A stretch of DNA of 15,894 nt, taken from assembly GCA_045538895.1 (NCBI GenBank), contig JAZQEH010000005.1:1-15894 (forward strand), written 5' to 3'. The notes under the pieces are model-generated. The model saw only the letters and a program-made list of their open reading frames with translations. It was not told the origin of the DNA and ran no database searches. Of this stretch, positions 5,385-14,300 are shown in pieces; positions within the stretch are counted from its first letter, which is position 1, and the number at the start of each line of letters is the position of its first letter. The position numbers and the translations under genes are program-made. Origin of the DNA: UMGS902 sp045538895. GTDB taxonomy: Bacteria > Bacillota > Clostridia > Oscillospirales > CAG-272.

Positions 5385-7232
5385 ATGGGAAAAGTAATTG
5401 GTATTGACCTTGGTACAACCAACTCATGTGTAGCAGTATTTGAGGGCGGCGAGCCTATAGTTATTCCTAATCCCGAGGGAGCAAGAACAACTCCTTCTGT
5501 AGTTGCTTTTGCAAAGAATGGCGAGAGAATGGTAGGTCAGGTTGCAAAGCGTCAGAGTGTAACAAATCCTGACGGTACTGTAATGAGTATCAAGCGTGAG
5601 ATGGGTACCGCATATAAGGTAACTATTGACGGCAAGCAGTATACTCCTCAGGAGATTTCCGCAATGATTCTTCAAAAGCTCAAGGCTGATGCTGAAGCAT
5701 ACCTCGGCACAACCGTTACCGAGGCGGTTATCACCGTTCCTGCTTACTTTACCGACGCACAGCGTCAGGCAACCAAGGATGCAGGTAAAATCGCAGGTCT
5801 TGATGTAAAGAGAATTATCAACGAGCCTACCGCAGCAGCACTTGCATACGGTATGGATAAGGAAGCAGAGCAGAAGGTAATGATTTTTGACCTTGGCGGC
5901 GGTACCTTCGACGTATCTATTCTTGAGATTTCCGACGGTATCTTTGAGGTGCTTGCAACAGCAGGTAACAACCGTCTTGGCGGTGACGACTTTGACCAGC
6001 GTGTTATGAACTGGATCGCTGATACGTTCAAGGCTGAAAACGGCATTGACCTCCGCACGGATAAAATGGCAATGCAGCGTCTTAAGGAAGCTGCTGAAAA
6101 GGCAAAGATCGAGCTTTCCGGTGTAGCGTCCACTAACATTAACCTCCCCTTTATTACCGCTGATGCAACAGGCCCCAAGCACTTTGACGGCACTCTTACA
6201 AGAGCAAAGTTCAACGAGATTACCGCAGACCTTGTAAGTGCAACCATGCAGCCTGTTAAGCAGGCACTTTCGGATGCGGGACTTTCTCCCTCCGATATCG
6301 CAAAGGTACTTCTCGTAGGCGGTTCCACACGTATTCCTGCTGTTCAGGATGCTGTTAAGAGCTTTATGGGCAAGGAGCCTTTCAAGGGCATTAACCCTGA
6401 CGAATGTGTAGCACTCGGTGCGGCAATTCAGGGCGGTGTACTTGGCGGCGACGTTAAAGACATCGTACTTCTCGACGTAACTCCCCTTTCTCTCGGTATC
6501 GAAACAATGGGCGGTGTGTTCAACAGAATTATCGACCGTAACACCACAATTCCCGTAAAGAAGAGCCAGATTTATTCTACCGCTGCCGATAACCAGACTT
6601 CGGTTGAAATCCACGTTCTCCAGGGCGAACGTGACATGGCGGCAGGCAACACCACACTCGGTCGCTTCAACCTTGACGGTATCGTACCCGCTCCCCGTGG
6701 AATTCCCCAGATCGAGGTTACGTTTGATATCGACTCCAACGGTATCGTAAACGTTACTGCAACCGATAAGGGCACAGGCAAGGAGCAGCACATTACCATC
6801 ACATCCTCCACTAACATGTCCAAAGAGGATATCGACCGTGCGGTTGCAGATGCCGAAAAGTTTGCTGAAGAAGATAAGAGAATGAAGGAAGCGGTTGAAA
6901 CCAAGAACCATGCCGAAAGCCTTATTTTCCAGAGCGAGAAGACCTTGAACGAGCTTGGCGACAAGGTAAGCGATGCTGAAAAGGCACCCGTTAAGGATGC
7001 TATTGAAAAGCTCAAGGCAACTGTTGCAACCGGTGATACTGCGGCTATCAAGGCTGATACCGAAGCACTTGAAAAGGCATTTGGCGACATTGCGCAGAAG
7101 CTTTACAGCCAGACTCAGGGTGCGCAGGGCGGTCAGGGCTTTGATCCTAATGCAGGCGCAGGCGGTGCAGACGGAAACACCTACTACAACGCAGATTTTG
7201 AAGACAAGACCGGCGACGGCGACAACAAATAA
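5385..7232 (+). CDS. dnaK: Chaperone DnaK (Hsp70)
   Basis: A 615-aa ATP-dependent chaperone of the cytoplasm. The nucleotide-binding domain shows GIDLGTTNSC (6-15), NEPTAAALAYG (146-156), IFDLGGGTFD (167-176) and VLLVGGSTRIP (about 309-319). The substrate-binding beta domain begins near 355 (DVTPLSLGIETMGG) and is followed by the helical lid and a Gly/Gln-rich tail. The length fits Gram-positive DnaK, which lacks a segment found in proteobacterial homologues. The tail ends in an acidic, Asp-rich stretch (ADFEDKTGDGDNK). AAGGAG (5370-5375) precedes the ATG. It follows grpE by 46 nt with no promoter or CIRCE seen between, so it should depend on the hrcA promoter. Confidence 0.99.
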   Translation: MGKVIGIDLGTTNSCVAVFEGGEPIVIPNPEGARTTPSVVAFAKNGERMVGQVAKRQSVTNPDGTVMSIKREMGTAYKVTIDGKQYTPQEISAMILQKLKADAEAYLGTTVTEAVITVPAYFTDAQRQATKDAGKIAGLDVKRIINEPTAAALAYGMDKEAEQKVMIFDLGGGTFDVSILEISDGIFEVLATAGNNRLGGDDFDQRVMNWIADTFKAENGIDLRTDKMAMQRLKEAAEKAKIELSGVASTNINLPFITADATGPKHFDGTLTRAKFNEITADLVSATMQPVKQALSDAGLSPSDIAKVLLVGGSTRIPAVQDAVKSFMGKEPFKGINPDECVALGAAIQGGVLGGDVKDIVLLDVTPLSLGIETMGGVFNRIIDRNTTIPVKKSQIYSTAADNQTSVEIHVLQGERDMAAGNTTLGRFNLDGIVPAPRGIPQIEVTFDIDSNGIVNVTATDKGTGKEQHITITSSTNMSKEDIDRAVADAEKFAEEDKRMKEAVETKNHAESLIFQSEKTLNELGDKVSDAEKAPVKDAIEKLKATVATGDTAAIKADTEALEKAFGDIAQKLYSQTQGAQGGQGFDPNAGAGGADGNTYYNADFEDKTGDGDNK

Positions 7233-7244
7233 TGACTAACGAAA

Positions 7245-7270
7245 ACTGAACCGCATTTTTGCGGTTCAGT
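7245..7270 (+). terminator. Hairpin between dnaK and dnaJ
   Basis: A perfect 10-bp stem, ACTGAACCGC (7245-7254) with GCGGTTCAGT (7261-7270), has a 6-nt loop. It starts 13 nt after the dnaK stop. Only ATTTCGG follows, so it lacks a proper T-tract. It is better seen as a partial attenuator or an mRNA-stabilising/processing hairpin that could make dnaK more abundant than dnaJ. Confidence 0.55.
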
Positions 7271-7293
7271 ATTTCGGCTTTATAGGAATATTT

Positions 7294-8442
7294 ATGGCTG
7301 AAAAGAGAGATTATTATGAGGTGCTTGGCGTTGAAAAAAGCGCAAGTGCCTCTGAAATAAAAAAAGCATATTATAAGCTTGCCAAAAAGTATCACCCCGA
7401 CGTTAACCCCGGTGATAGCGAGGCGGAGAAGAAGTTCAAAGAAATCAACGAAGCATATGCCATTTTGTCGGATGAAGACAAAAAGGCGAAATATGACCAG
7501 TACGGTCATGCTGCATTCGAAAATGGCGGAGCAGGCGGCGGATACGGTGCAGGCTTTGAGGGCTTTGATTTCGGCGATATTTTCTCGTCGTTTTTTGGCG
7601 GTGGTGGCAGTGGCTTCGGCGGCTTTGGCGGCGGTGGCAACCGTCGCAATGCACCTGTGCGTGGCGATGACATATACGTTCGTATTACTATTTCGTTTGA
7701 AGAAGCGGTGCGTGGCTGCAAGAAGGACGTAACGTTTGGCAGAGTTCAGAAATGTGCCGATTGTTCAAGCAGCGGAGCGAAAAAGGGAACAACTGCCGAA
7801 ACCTGTAAAAAGTGCGGCGGCAGCGGACAAATCCGTGTTCAGCAGAGAACGATGTTCGGCATGATGCAGTCGATGCAAACCTGTGATGAATGTCGCGGTA
7901 GCGGTAAAATCATCAAGGATCCTTGCACCAACTGCCGTGGTACCGGATATGTTAAGATTTCAAAAACCTTCTCGGTTACTATCCCTGCAGGCATTGATAA
8001 CGGACAGAATATGTCGATTTCCGGCATGGGTAACGAGGGCAGAAACGGCGGACCCGCAGGCGACCTTATTATTTCGGTAAACGTTAAGCCGCATGCTGTT
8101 TTTGAGCGTGACGGCAGCGATATTTATTGCGAGGTGCCGATAAATTATTGGGAAGCGGTGCTCGGTGCTGAAATTGAGATTCCTACGCTTGACGGCAAGG
8201 AGAAGTTTACGGTTCCCGAGGGGACACAGACAAATACAACGTTTACGCTTCGCGGAAAGGGCGTTACGAGAGTAAATTCCACATACCGTGGCAATCTTTA
8301 CATCACCGTTAACGTTGACGTGCCGAAAAATCCGAACGCAAAGCAGCGTGAACTTTTAGAGGAGCTTGCAAAATCTTACGGTGATAAGGTAACGTCAAAA
8401 CGTGAAAGCTTTTTCAAAAAGTTCACAGATTTGTTTAAATAA
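7294..8442 (+). CDS. dnaJ: Chaperone DnaJ (Hsp40)
   Basis: A 382-aa co-chaperone that stimulates the DnaK ATPase and delivers substrates. The J domain (1-70) has the essential HPD (34-36). A Gly/Phe-rich linker follows (about 75-118). The zinc region has four cysteine pairs at 154/157, 171/174, 197/200 and 211/214. Three repeats have the normal CxxCxGxG form, but the first reads CADCSSSG, losing the first glycine while keeping the cysteines. The C-terminal substrate-binding and dimer domains follow, with normal total length. A weak TAGGAA lies upstream of the ATG. It sits behind dnaK in the same direction, separated by a hairpin. Confidence 0.98.
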   Translation: MAEKRDYYEVLGVEKSASASEIKKAYYKLAKKYHPDVNPGDSEAEKKFKEINEAYAILSDEDKKAKYDQYGHAAFENGGAGGGYGAGFEGFDFGDIFSSFFGGGGSGFGGFGGGGNRRNAPVRGDDIYVRITISFEEAVRGCKKDVTFGRVQKCADCSSSGAKKGTTAETCKKCGGSGQIRVQQRTMFGMMQSMQTCDECRGSGKIIKDPCTNCRGTGYVKISKTFSVTIPAGIDNGQNMSISGMGNEGRNGGPAGDLIISVNVKPHAVFERDGSDIYCEVPINYWEAVLGAEIEIPTLDGKEKFTVPEGTQTNTTFTLRGKGVTRVNSTYRGNLYITVNVDVPKNPNAKQRELLEELAKSYGDKVTSKRESFFKKFTDLFK

Positions 8443-8470
8443 AATTAAAGTTTACGGAAGAAACGAAGGT

Positions 8471-8596
8471 GTTCTTTCTTGAAAAGAAAGAACCAAAGAA
8501 AAACTGTAAAAAATTATTAAGCAGCCATGATTACAGATAATAGTTTTTTACCAAAAGGTTTGGAGGTGTCAGAACCTTTCCGGGGCAGGTTCTGAC
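8471..8596 (+). repeat. Hairpin-rich spacer between dnaJ and prmA
   Basis: The 194-nt gap between the genes encodes no protein. It holds a perfect stem GTTCTTTCTT/AAGAAAGAAC (8471-8480 with 8484-8493), a small CCAAA/TTTGG hairpin (8551-8563), and a perfect 10-bp stem GTCAGAACCT/AGGTTCTGAC (8568-8577 with 8587-8596). AAAGGTT (8554-8560) can instead pair with AACCTTT (8573-8579), which would exclude the last hairpin. There is no T-tract, so these are not ordinary terminators. No convincing promoter for prmA is seen. Confidence 0.6.
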
Positions 8597-8636
8597 AATT
8601 GTTTCCATGAACTTTAATCTACATGAGGTATTATAC

Positions 8637-9557
8637 ATGGATATGCAATGGATACAGATCAAGGTTACGGGAAAAACCGATGACCTTGAAAACATAAGTG
8701 CGGTAATGAGTATGGTTGAAAATTCACTCTTTATCGAGGATTTCAGCGATGTTACCACCGATGGAATGTACGGCGCACTGCTTGATGAAAGTCTTCTCAA
8801 TGCTGATAAAACCAAGGCAGCGGTTTCGGTTTTTATTCCCGAAACCAAGAGCGTTGCAGAGGCAAAAGCATTTATTGAGGGACAGCTTGCATCAAGCGGA
8901 ATTGAGTACACCATAGAAACCGTAGGTTGCCGTGAGGAAGACTGGGCAGAGTCATGGAAAAAGTATTATCACCCCATCAAGGTTGGTAAAATAGTTGTTG
9001 TCCCTGCTTGGGAGGAGTATACTCCTGCTGAGGGTGAGATAACAGTTACCATGGACCCAGGCATGGCATTCGGCACAGGTACTCACGAAACTACCCGACT
9101 TGTAATTTCGATGCTCCAGAAGTACGTAAAGAATGGCGACAGAATGCTTGACGTTGGTACAGGCAGCGGCATTCTCTCTATTTGTGCGTCCCGTCTTGGC
9201 GCATCCGAGTGCAAGGCATACGACATTGACCCGACTGCGGTGAAGGTTGCAAGAGAGAATATCGAGGCAAGCGGTGTAAATAACATCACCTGCGATGTTT
9301 CGGATCTGCTCCGTGGCGTTGATAAAAGCGGCGGCAAGTATAATATCGTTGCCGCAAACATCGTTGCCGATATTATTATCCGCATGATGCCCGATATTGC
9401 AGACTATATGGCGGATGATGCGGTGCTTATCGCATCGGGTATAATTTGTCCCAGACGAGAAGAGGTTGAACAGTCTATTGCCGAAAACGGCTTTGAGGTG
9501 TTTGACGAACTTGTTGAAAACGACTGGTGTGCCCTCGCAGTAAGAAAGAAGAAGTAA
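8637..9557 (+). CDS. prmA: Ribosomal protein L11 methyltransferase PrmA
   Basis: A 306-aa S-adenosylmethionine-dependent enzyme that trimethylates ribosomal protein L11. The N-terminal ~100 residues are the L11-recognition domain. The catalytic part shows DPGMAFGTGTHETTRL (about 139-154), the SAM-binding MLDVGTGSGIL (170-180), an acidic end of strand 2 at AYDIDPTAV, and the NIVADIII block in place of the usual NILA motif. The ATG at 8637 was chosen because TGAGGT (8624-8629) is 7 nt upstream; an ATG at 8607 has no ribosome-binding site. It follows dnaJ as in many Firmicutes heat-shock operons and is closed by a strong terminator. Confidence 0.96.
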   Translation: MDMQWIQIKVTGKTDDLENISAVMSMVENSLFIEDFSDVTTDGMYGALLDESLLNADKTKAAVSVFIPETKSVAEAKAFIEGQLASSGIEYTIETVGCREEDWAESWKKYYHPIKVGKIVVVPAWEEYTPAEGEITVTMDPGMAFGTGTHETTRLVISMLQKYVKNGDRMLDVGTGSGILSICASRLGASECKAYDIDPTAVKVARENIEASGVNNITCDVSDLLRGVDKSGGKYNIVAANIVADIIIRMMPDIADYMADDAVLIASGIICPRREEVEQSIAENGFEVFDELVENDWCALAVRKKK

Positions 9558-9560
9558 AAA

Positions 9561-9584
9561 GGAAGCCACATGGCTTCCTTTTTT
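9561..9584 (+). terminator. Intrinsic terminator after prmA
   Basis: GGAAGCCA (9561-9568) pairs with TGGCTTCC (9571-9578), flanked by an A-tract on the left and followed by six T (9579-9584). It lies 3 nt after the prmA stop and ends the heat-shock transcription unit. Confidence 0.93.
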
Positions 9585-9593
9585 ATACAATTA

Positions 9594-9622
9594 TTGACAA
9601 ATTGATAAAAAACATGTATAAT
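9594..9622 (+). promoter_or_regulatory. Strong sigma-A promoter for the DUF975 gene
   Basis: TTGACA (9594-9599), 17-nt spacer and TATAAT (9617-9622) match the consensus at all twelve positions. The start near 9629 leaves a leader of about 48 nt. High expression is expected unless an unseen regulator acts. Confidence 0.9.
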
Positions 9623-9676
9623 AATCTTAAATAGCGACATGCTTCGCTAAAATAACCCTTTTTGGAGGTATTATTT

Positions 9677-10312
9677 ATGACAAGGGCAGAAATGAAAGCA
9701 TTGGCAAAACAGCAGATTAAAGGCAATATCGGTATTCTCTTTGTGATTGCTCTTATTATTGCTGTGATTTCGGCAGTTGCAACAGCTGTTTGCAATCTTA
9801 TTCCAATTGTTGGTTCGCTTATTCCCGCCATTATTATCACTCCCGCATTCAGCCTTAGTATGGTAAGAGTTTATTTGAACCTTGCAAAGGGTGCAAAGCC
9901 TCAGGCAGGAGACTCTTTCTGCGGCTTTGACGATTTTTGGACTGCGTTCAAGGTAAACTTCTTTGTAGGTCTTTTCACTTTCCTTTGGAGCTTGCTCTTC
10001 TTCATCCCCGGTCTTATCAAGAGCTTCTCTTATTCACAGGCGATGTATATCGCTGCAGAGAATAAGGGTATTGCCGCACTTGAAGCGATTGACCGTTCCA
10101 AGAAGATGATGGACGGCCACAAGATGGAACTTTTCGTACTTGCTCTTTCCTTTATCGGTTGGAATCTTTTGGGTGCAATTACATTTGGTATCGCATATAT
10201 CTGGGTAATTCCTTACATGAATGCTACAGCTGCTAACTTCTACAACGCAATCAAGCCTGTAGAAACAGTAGAAACCGTTGCAGAGGAAATTCCAGAAATT
10301 CCTGCTGTATAA
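9677..10312 (+). CDS. DUF975 family integral membrane protein
   Basis: A 211-aa membrane protein. It has four or five hydrophobic segments: about 19-40, 44-62, 92-118 and 150-180. The order matches DUF975: an N-terminal TRAEMKALAKQQIKGN lead, a central helix pair, the SYSQAMYIAAENKGIAALEAIDRSKKMMDGHK amphipathic stretch, and a last helix ending in PYMNATAANFYNAI. The family is common in Firmicutes and its biochemical role is unknown. The tail is Val/Glu/Pro-rich and cytoplasmic. The ATG at 9677 follows GGAGG (9664-9668) by 8 nt. It has its own consensus promoter and terminator, so it forms a single-gene unit. Confidence 0.88.
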   Translation: MTRAEMKALAKQQIKGNIGILFVIALIIAVISAVATAVCNLIPIVGSLIPAIIITPAFSLSMVRVYLNLAKGAKPQAGDSFCGFDDFWTAFKVNFFVGLFTFLWSLLFFIPGLIKSFSYSQAMYIAAENKGIAALEAIDRSKKMMDGHKMELFVLALSFIGWNLLGAITFGIAYIWVIPYMNATAANFYNAIKPVETVETVAEEIPEIPAV

Positions 10313-10322
10313 ATCTTGATTT

Positions 10323-10350
10323 AAAAACCGTTCCGTAGGGAACGGTTTTT
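10323..10350 (+). terminator. Intrinsic terminator after the DUF975 gene
   Basis: CCGTTCC (10328-10334) pairs with GGAACGG (10339-10345) around a GTAG loop. It is extended by five A:T pairs and followed by a TTTTTTATTTTTT tract. This is a textbook rho-independent terminator. Confidence 0.95.
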
Positions 10351-10437
10351 TATTTTTTAATGCTTTCCCCTCTTGCTCAAAACTCATTTATATGATAAAC
10401 TAATATATAAATATAATTTAATTTGTGTGAGGGAAAA

Positions 10438-11319
10438 ATGCTTAAAAAATTACTGCTTATTGTCAATCCCGTTGCGGGTAAAAAACGTATAAAAAACTAC
10501 CTGCTTGACGTAATACAGATTTTCGGTCACGGCGGTTTTGCAACCACCGTGTTTGTAACTGCACGCCGTGGCGAAGCATGTGAAATGATTATGTTTGCAA
10601 AGGACTTTGACCTTGTGGTTTGTGCAGGCGGCGACGGAACTCTTAACGAGGTCATCTGCGGCATGATGAAATACAAGGTTAACGTTCCTCTTGGTTATAT
10701 TCCTTGCGGAAGCACTAACGATTTTGCAAACAGTATGGGCATATCGCTTGATATAAAAAAATGTGCCGAGTCGATTATCATGGGAGTACCGCTTCCGCTT
10801 GACATCGGCAGATTTTCGGACAGATATTTCACATACGTTGCTTCATTCGGTGCTTTTACGGCGGCGTCGTATTCAGTCTCGCAGGATGTAAAGAACTTCT
10901 GGGGACATGCGGCGTATATTTTTGAGGGAATCAAGGATCTGCAAAGTATAAAGCCCTATCATATGAAGTTTGTCACAGATGAAAAGACCTACGAGGACGA
11001 TTATGTTTTCGGTGCTATTGCAAATTCAAAATCATTCGGCGGCATTGTAAAACTCAAGGACGAACTCGTTTCGCTCAATGACGGACTTTTTGAGGTTCTG
11101 CTTATCAGAATGCCGAAAAACCTTGCTGATTTGAACACAATAATTAACTCTTTAACCACAAGCAATTTTGATAACAAGTGCTTTGAGTTTTTCAAAGCGT
11201 CAGAGATAAAAGTTTGTCCCGAAAGCGAGATCCCGTGGTCGCTTGACGGTGAGTACATGCCCCCTGTTGGTGATATAACCGTTAAAAACATTCACGGTGC
11301 AATCGATTTTTGTAAATAA
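10438..11319 (+). CDS. Diacylglycerol kinase family lipid kinase
   Basis: A 293-aa protein of the DagK/YegS/sphingosine kinase superfamily. It has the NPVAGKK strand-loop (10-16), the nucleotide-binding GGDGTLNE (64-71), and the GYIPCGSTNDFA motif (86-97), followed by the beta-rich C-terminal domain with WSLDGEYMP near the end. Such enzymes phosphorylate diacylglycerol or a related lipid with ATP at the inner membrane face; in Firmicutes DgkB this recycles diacylglycerol from lipoteichoic acid synthesis. The exact substrate here is not shown by the sequence. The ATG at 10438 follows TGAGGG closely. It lies 9 nt before polC, whose ribosome-binding site overlaps this gene's stop, so the two are probably co-transcribed. 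The promoter is unclear: the AT-rich 10371-10417 region gives only weak matches. Confidence 0.93.
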   Translation: MLKKLLLIVNPVAGKKRIKNYLLDVIQIFGHGGFATTVFVTARRGEACEMIMFAKDFDLVVCAGGDGTLNEVICGMMKYKVNVPLGYIPCGSTNDFANSMGISLDIKKCAESIIMGVPLPLDIGRFSDRYFTYVASFGAFTAASYSVSQDVKNFWGHAAYIFEGIKDLQSIKPYHMKFVTDEKTYEDDYVFGAIANSKSFGGIVKLKDELVSLNDGLFEVLLIRMPKNLADLNTIINSLTTSNFDNKCFEFFKASEIKVCPESEIPWSLDGEYMPPVGDITVKNIHGAIDFCK

Positions 11320-11328
11320 GGAGTAGTT

Positions 11329-14300
11329 ATGGCAAAAACATTAGCTGAATACTTATATAAATATACTCCGACTGCAGAACGCTATGCCGAAATTTTAGCG
11401 GCAGGCGAGGTTGCTTCTGTCCGTGCAGACAGAGAAAACCGCATGCTTGAGATAGGTGCCGATTTCAAAACCGTGTATGAAAAAAGCGACCTTTACGCAC
11501 TTGAAGCGGAGATAGCGGCTGCTTATAACTTAACTTCCGTGCGGATTTTACCGCATTACCCGTCAAACCTTTTTACAAAGGCATATATGAGTGCGGTACT
11601 GCTTGAAACCGAGCGTGTAGGAACTGTTTCCAAGGGCTTTTTCAACTATGCCGACATTTCGGTAAACGGTGACAGTATAATCATTGAGATTCCTTTCGGA
11701 ATGGGTGGAATCGGTATACTTGAAACTGCCAAGACTGCTTCTGTAATCGCAGGTATAATCAAAAGCGAGTTTTCGCTTGATTTTAAGGTTGACATAAAAA
11801 CAAACGGCAATACCGAGTACGTTGAGAGTCTGCACCGCTCTGTTTTTGAAGAGGATCTACGTCGCATGGATGCTGATATTAAACTTGCAATGCAAAATGA
11901 GGCTGCGGGGGTGCAGCATCACAGCAAGAGCGAACCCGAGGAGCCTAAAGAACGTCTTCCCATGATTGAAACCTTAAGCACCGAGGAACTTTCAAGCGAA
12001 CAGATAAGCGAGCATGTTTACCGAAGCGGCAACATGACTTTTGATACAAGCGATAGCACGATTATTCTCGGCGATGAGTTTGAGTTTGTCACACCTACGC
12101 CCATGCGTAAACTGCAAAAGATGACGGGAACGACCGTTATCATGGGCAAGGTGTTTTCCATAGAAACAAAGGACACACGCAAGGGCGATAAAACAAACGT
12201 TACTATCGGTATAACCGATAACGATTCGTCGATATCGCTCAGAGGTGTGTTTGAAATAAAAGATGCAGCGTTTGTCGGTCAGATGAAGGTTGGCAAATGC
12301 TATGCGGTTTACGGCAGAGTAAAGCTTGATACGTTTTTTAACGAAAACGTTATGCGTCCGCTTCACATTGCCGAGATAAAACCGATTCTTCGCAGTGACA
12401 AGGCAGAGAAAAAGCGTGTTGAACTGCATTTGCACAGCGTTATGTCGCAGATGGACGCACTTATTGAACCGTCGGAGCTTATTGCAACTGCAAAACGCTT
12501 TGGCCATACCGCCGTAGCAATCACCGACCACGGTAACGTGCAGTCATTCCCCGAAATGATGCTTGCCGCAGAAAAGCAGGGGGATATCAAGGTTATCTAC
12601 GGTATGGAGGCATACTTTGTTGACGATACCGCACGTGCACTTTACGGTGAAAGCTCCGAGCCGCTCAACGGCGAGTTTATTGTGTTCGATATCGAAACGA
12701 CAGGACTTTCGGTTGCAAATTGCGGCATTACCGAAATCGGTGCAGTTAAGATAAAGGGCGGTGAGATTATTGACCGCTTCAACATTTTTGTAAATCCCGA
12801 AATGCCGATACCGCAGAACATCGTTGAGCTTACCGGTATTACTGACGATATGGTCAAGGATGCACCGAAGATCGACGAGGCGATTCCCATGTTTTTTGAG
12901 TTCTGCGGTGATAGAGTGCTTATTGCACATAATGCAAATTTTGATACAAGTTTTATACGTGCAGCCGCCGAAAAACTGAAACTGCCTTTCAAGAATCCTT
13001 ATCTTGATACGGTTGCACTTTCACGCTTTGCAAACCCAGAACTTAAGAAGCATAAGCTTGATGTTTTAGCCGAGTATTACGGACTTGGCGACTTCAATCA
13101 CCACCGTGCATGTGACGATGCCGAGATGCTTGCACATATTTATTTCAAGATGTCGGAAAAGATAATGAACGAGGGACTTTCGGACCTCGGCGGCATCAAT
13201 GAAGCGATGAGCGAGCATAGTGACCCGCTTAAGCTTCGTACATATCACCAGATTATTCTGGTTAAAAATCAAACGGGACTCAAGAATCTTTACCGCTTGA
13301 TTTCAGACAGTTATCTTAAGTATTACCGCCGCAATCCGCGTATACCTAAAACGGTGCTTGAGCAGTACCGTGACGGTCTTATTATCGGCTCTGCATGTGA
13401 GGCTGGTGAGCTTTTCCGTGCCGTACTTGATGGGCAGTCGCAGGAGGAGATCGAGCGTATCGCAAACTTCTACGATTATCTTGAGATTCAGCCGATTTGC
13501 AATAACCGCTTCCTTATCGCCGAGGGCAAGGTTGCAGACGATGAGGGACTCCGTGAGCTTAACCGCAAGATCGTTGCACTCGGTAAAAAACTCGGCAAGC
13601 CCGTTGTTGCAACATGCGATGCACACTTCCTCAATAAGGAGGACGAGGTTTACCGTAAGATATTGCTTGCAGGCATGAAGTTTTCGGATGCCGACCGTGA
13701 TATCGGTCTGTATTACCGTACCACCGATGAAATGCTTGAGGAGTTTGCATATCTCGGTGAGGACGTTGCATATGAGGTTGTGGTTGCAAATACAAATCTT
13801 ATAAGCGATATGTGCGAGGAAATCCGCCCGATTCCCAAGGGCACGTATACGCCTAACATGGAGGGTGCCGAGGAGGATCTTCAGCGTATTTGCTGGGAGC
13901 GTGCACGCTCGATTTACGGTGAGGATTTGCCCGAAATCGTGTCGCAAAGACTTGATAAAGAGCTTACCTCAATTATAAAGCACGGCTTTGCGGTGCTTTA
14001 CATGATTGCACAAAAACTTGTTGCATATAGCGAAAGTCAAGGTTATCTCGTTGGCTCACGTGGCTCTGTTGGTTCGTCATTTGTTGCTTCAATGGCGGGT
14101 ATTTCCGAGGTTAATCCTCTTCCGCCTCACTACGTATGTCCCAAATGTAAATACAGTGAGTTCTTTACCGATGGCTCGGTAGGTTCGGGCTTTGACCTGC
14201 CTGATAAAAACTGTCCCGTATGCGGCGGACCTCTCACCGGTGAGGGACACGATATACCGTTTGAAACATTCCTTGGCTTCTACGGAGATAAGTCGCCCGA

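Noticed and set aside
5424..6911. A 495-codon open frame on the minus strand opposite dnaK
   Set aside because: It is antisense to a highly conserved dnaK. Long open frames opposite dnaK are a known effect of its codon use. The translation has no recognisable domain, is full of scattered Cys and Asn, and no ribosome-binding site or promoter was seen.
8607..8636. A longer PrmA N-terminus starting at 8607
   Set aside because: That ATG has no ribosome-binding site, while the ATG at 8637 has TGAGGT at good spacing and begins where the family's conserved N-terminal strand (WIQIKV) starts.
10371..10417. Promoter for the lipid kinase gene
   Set aside because: A TATAAT occurs at 10412-10417 but lacks a -35 box at the right distance and would start transcription almost on the ribosome-binding site; TTGCTC with TAAACT 17 nt later is only a weak match.
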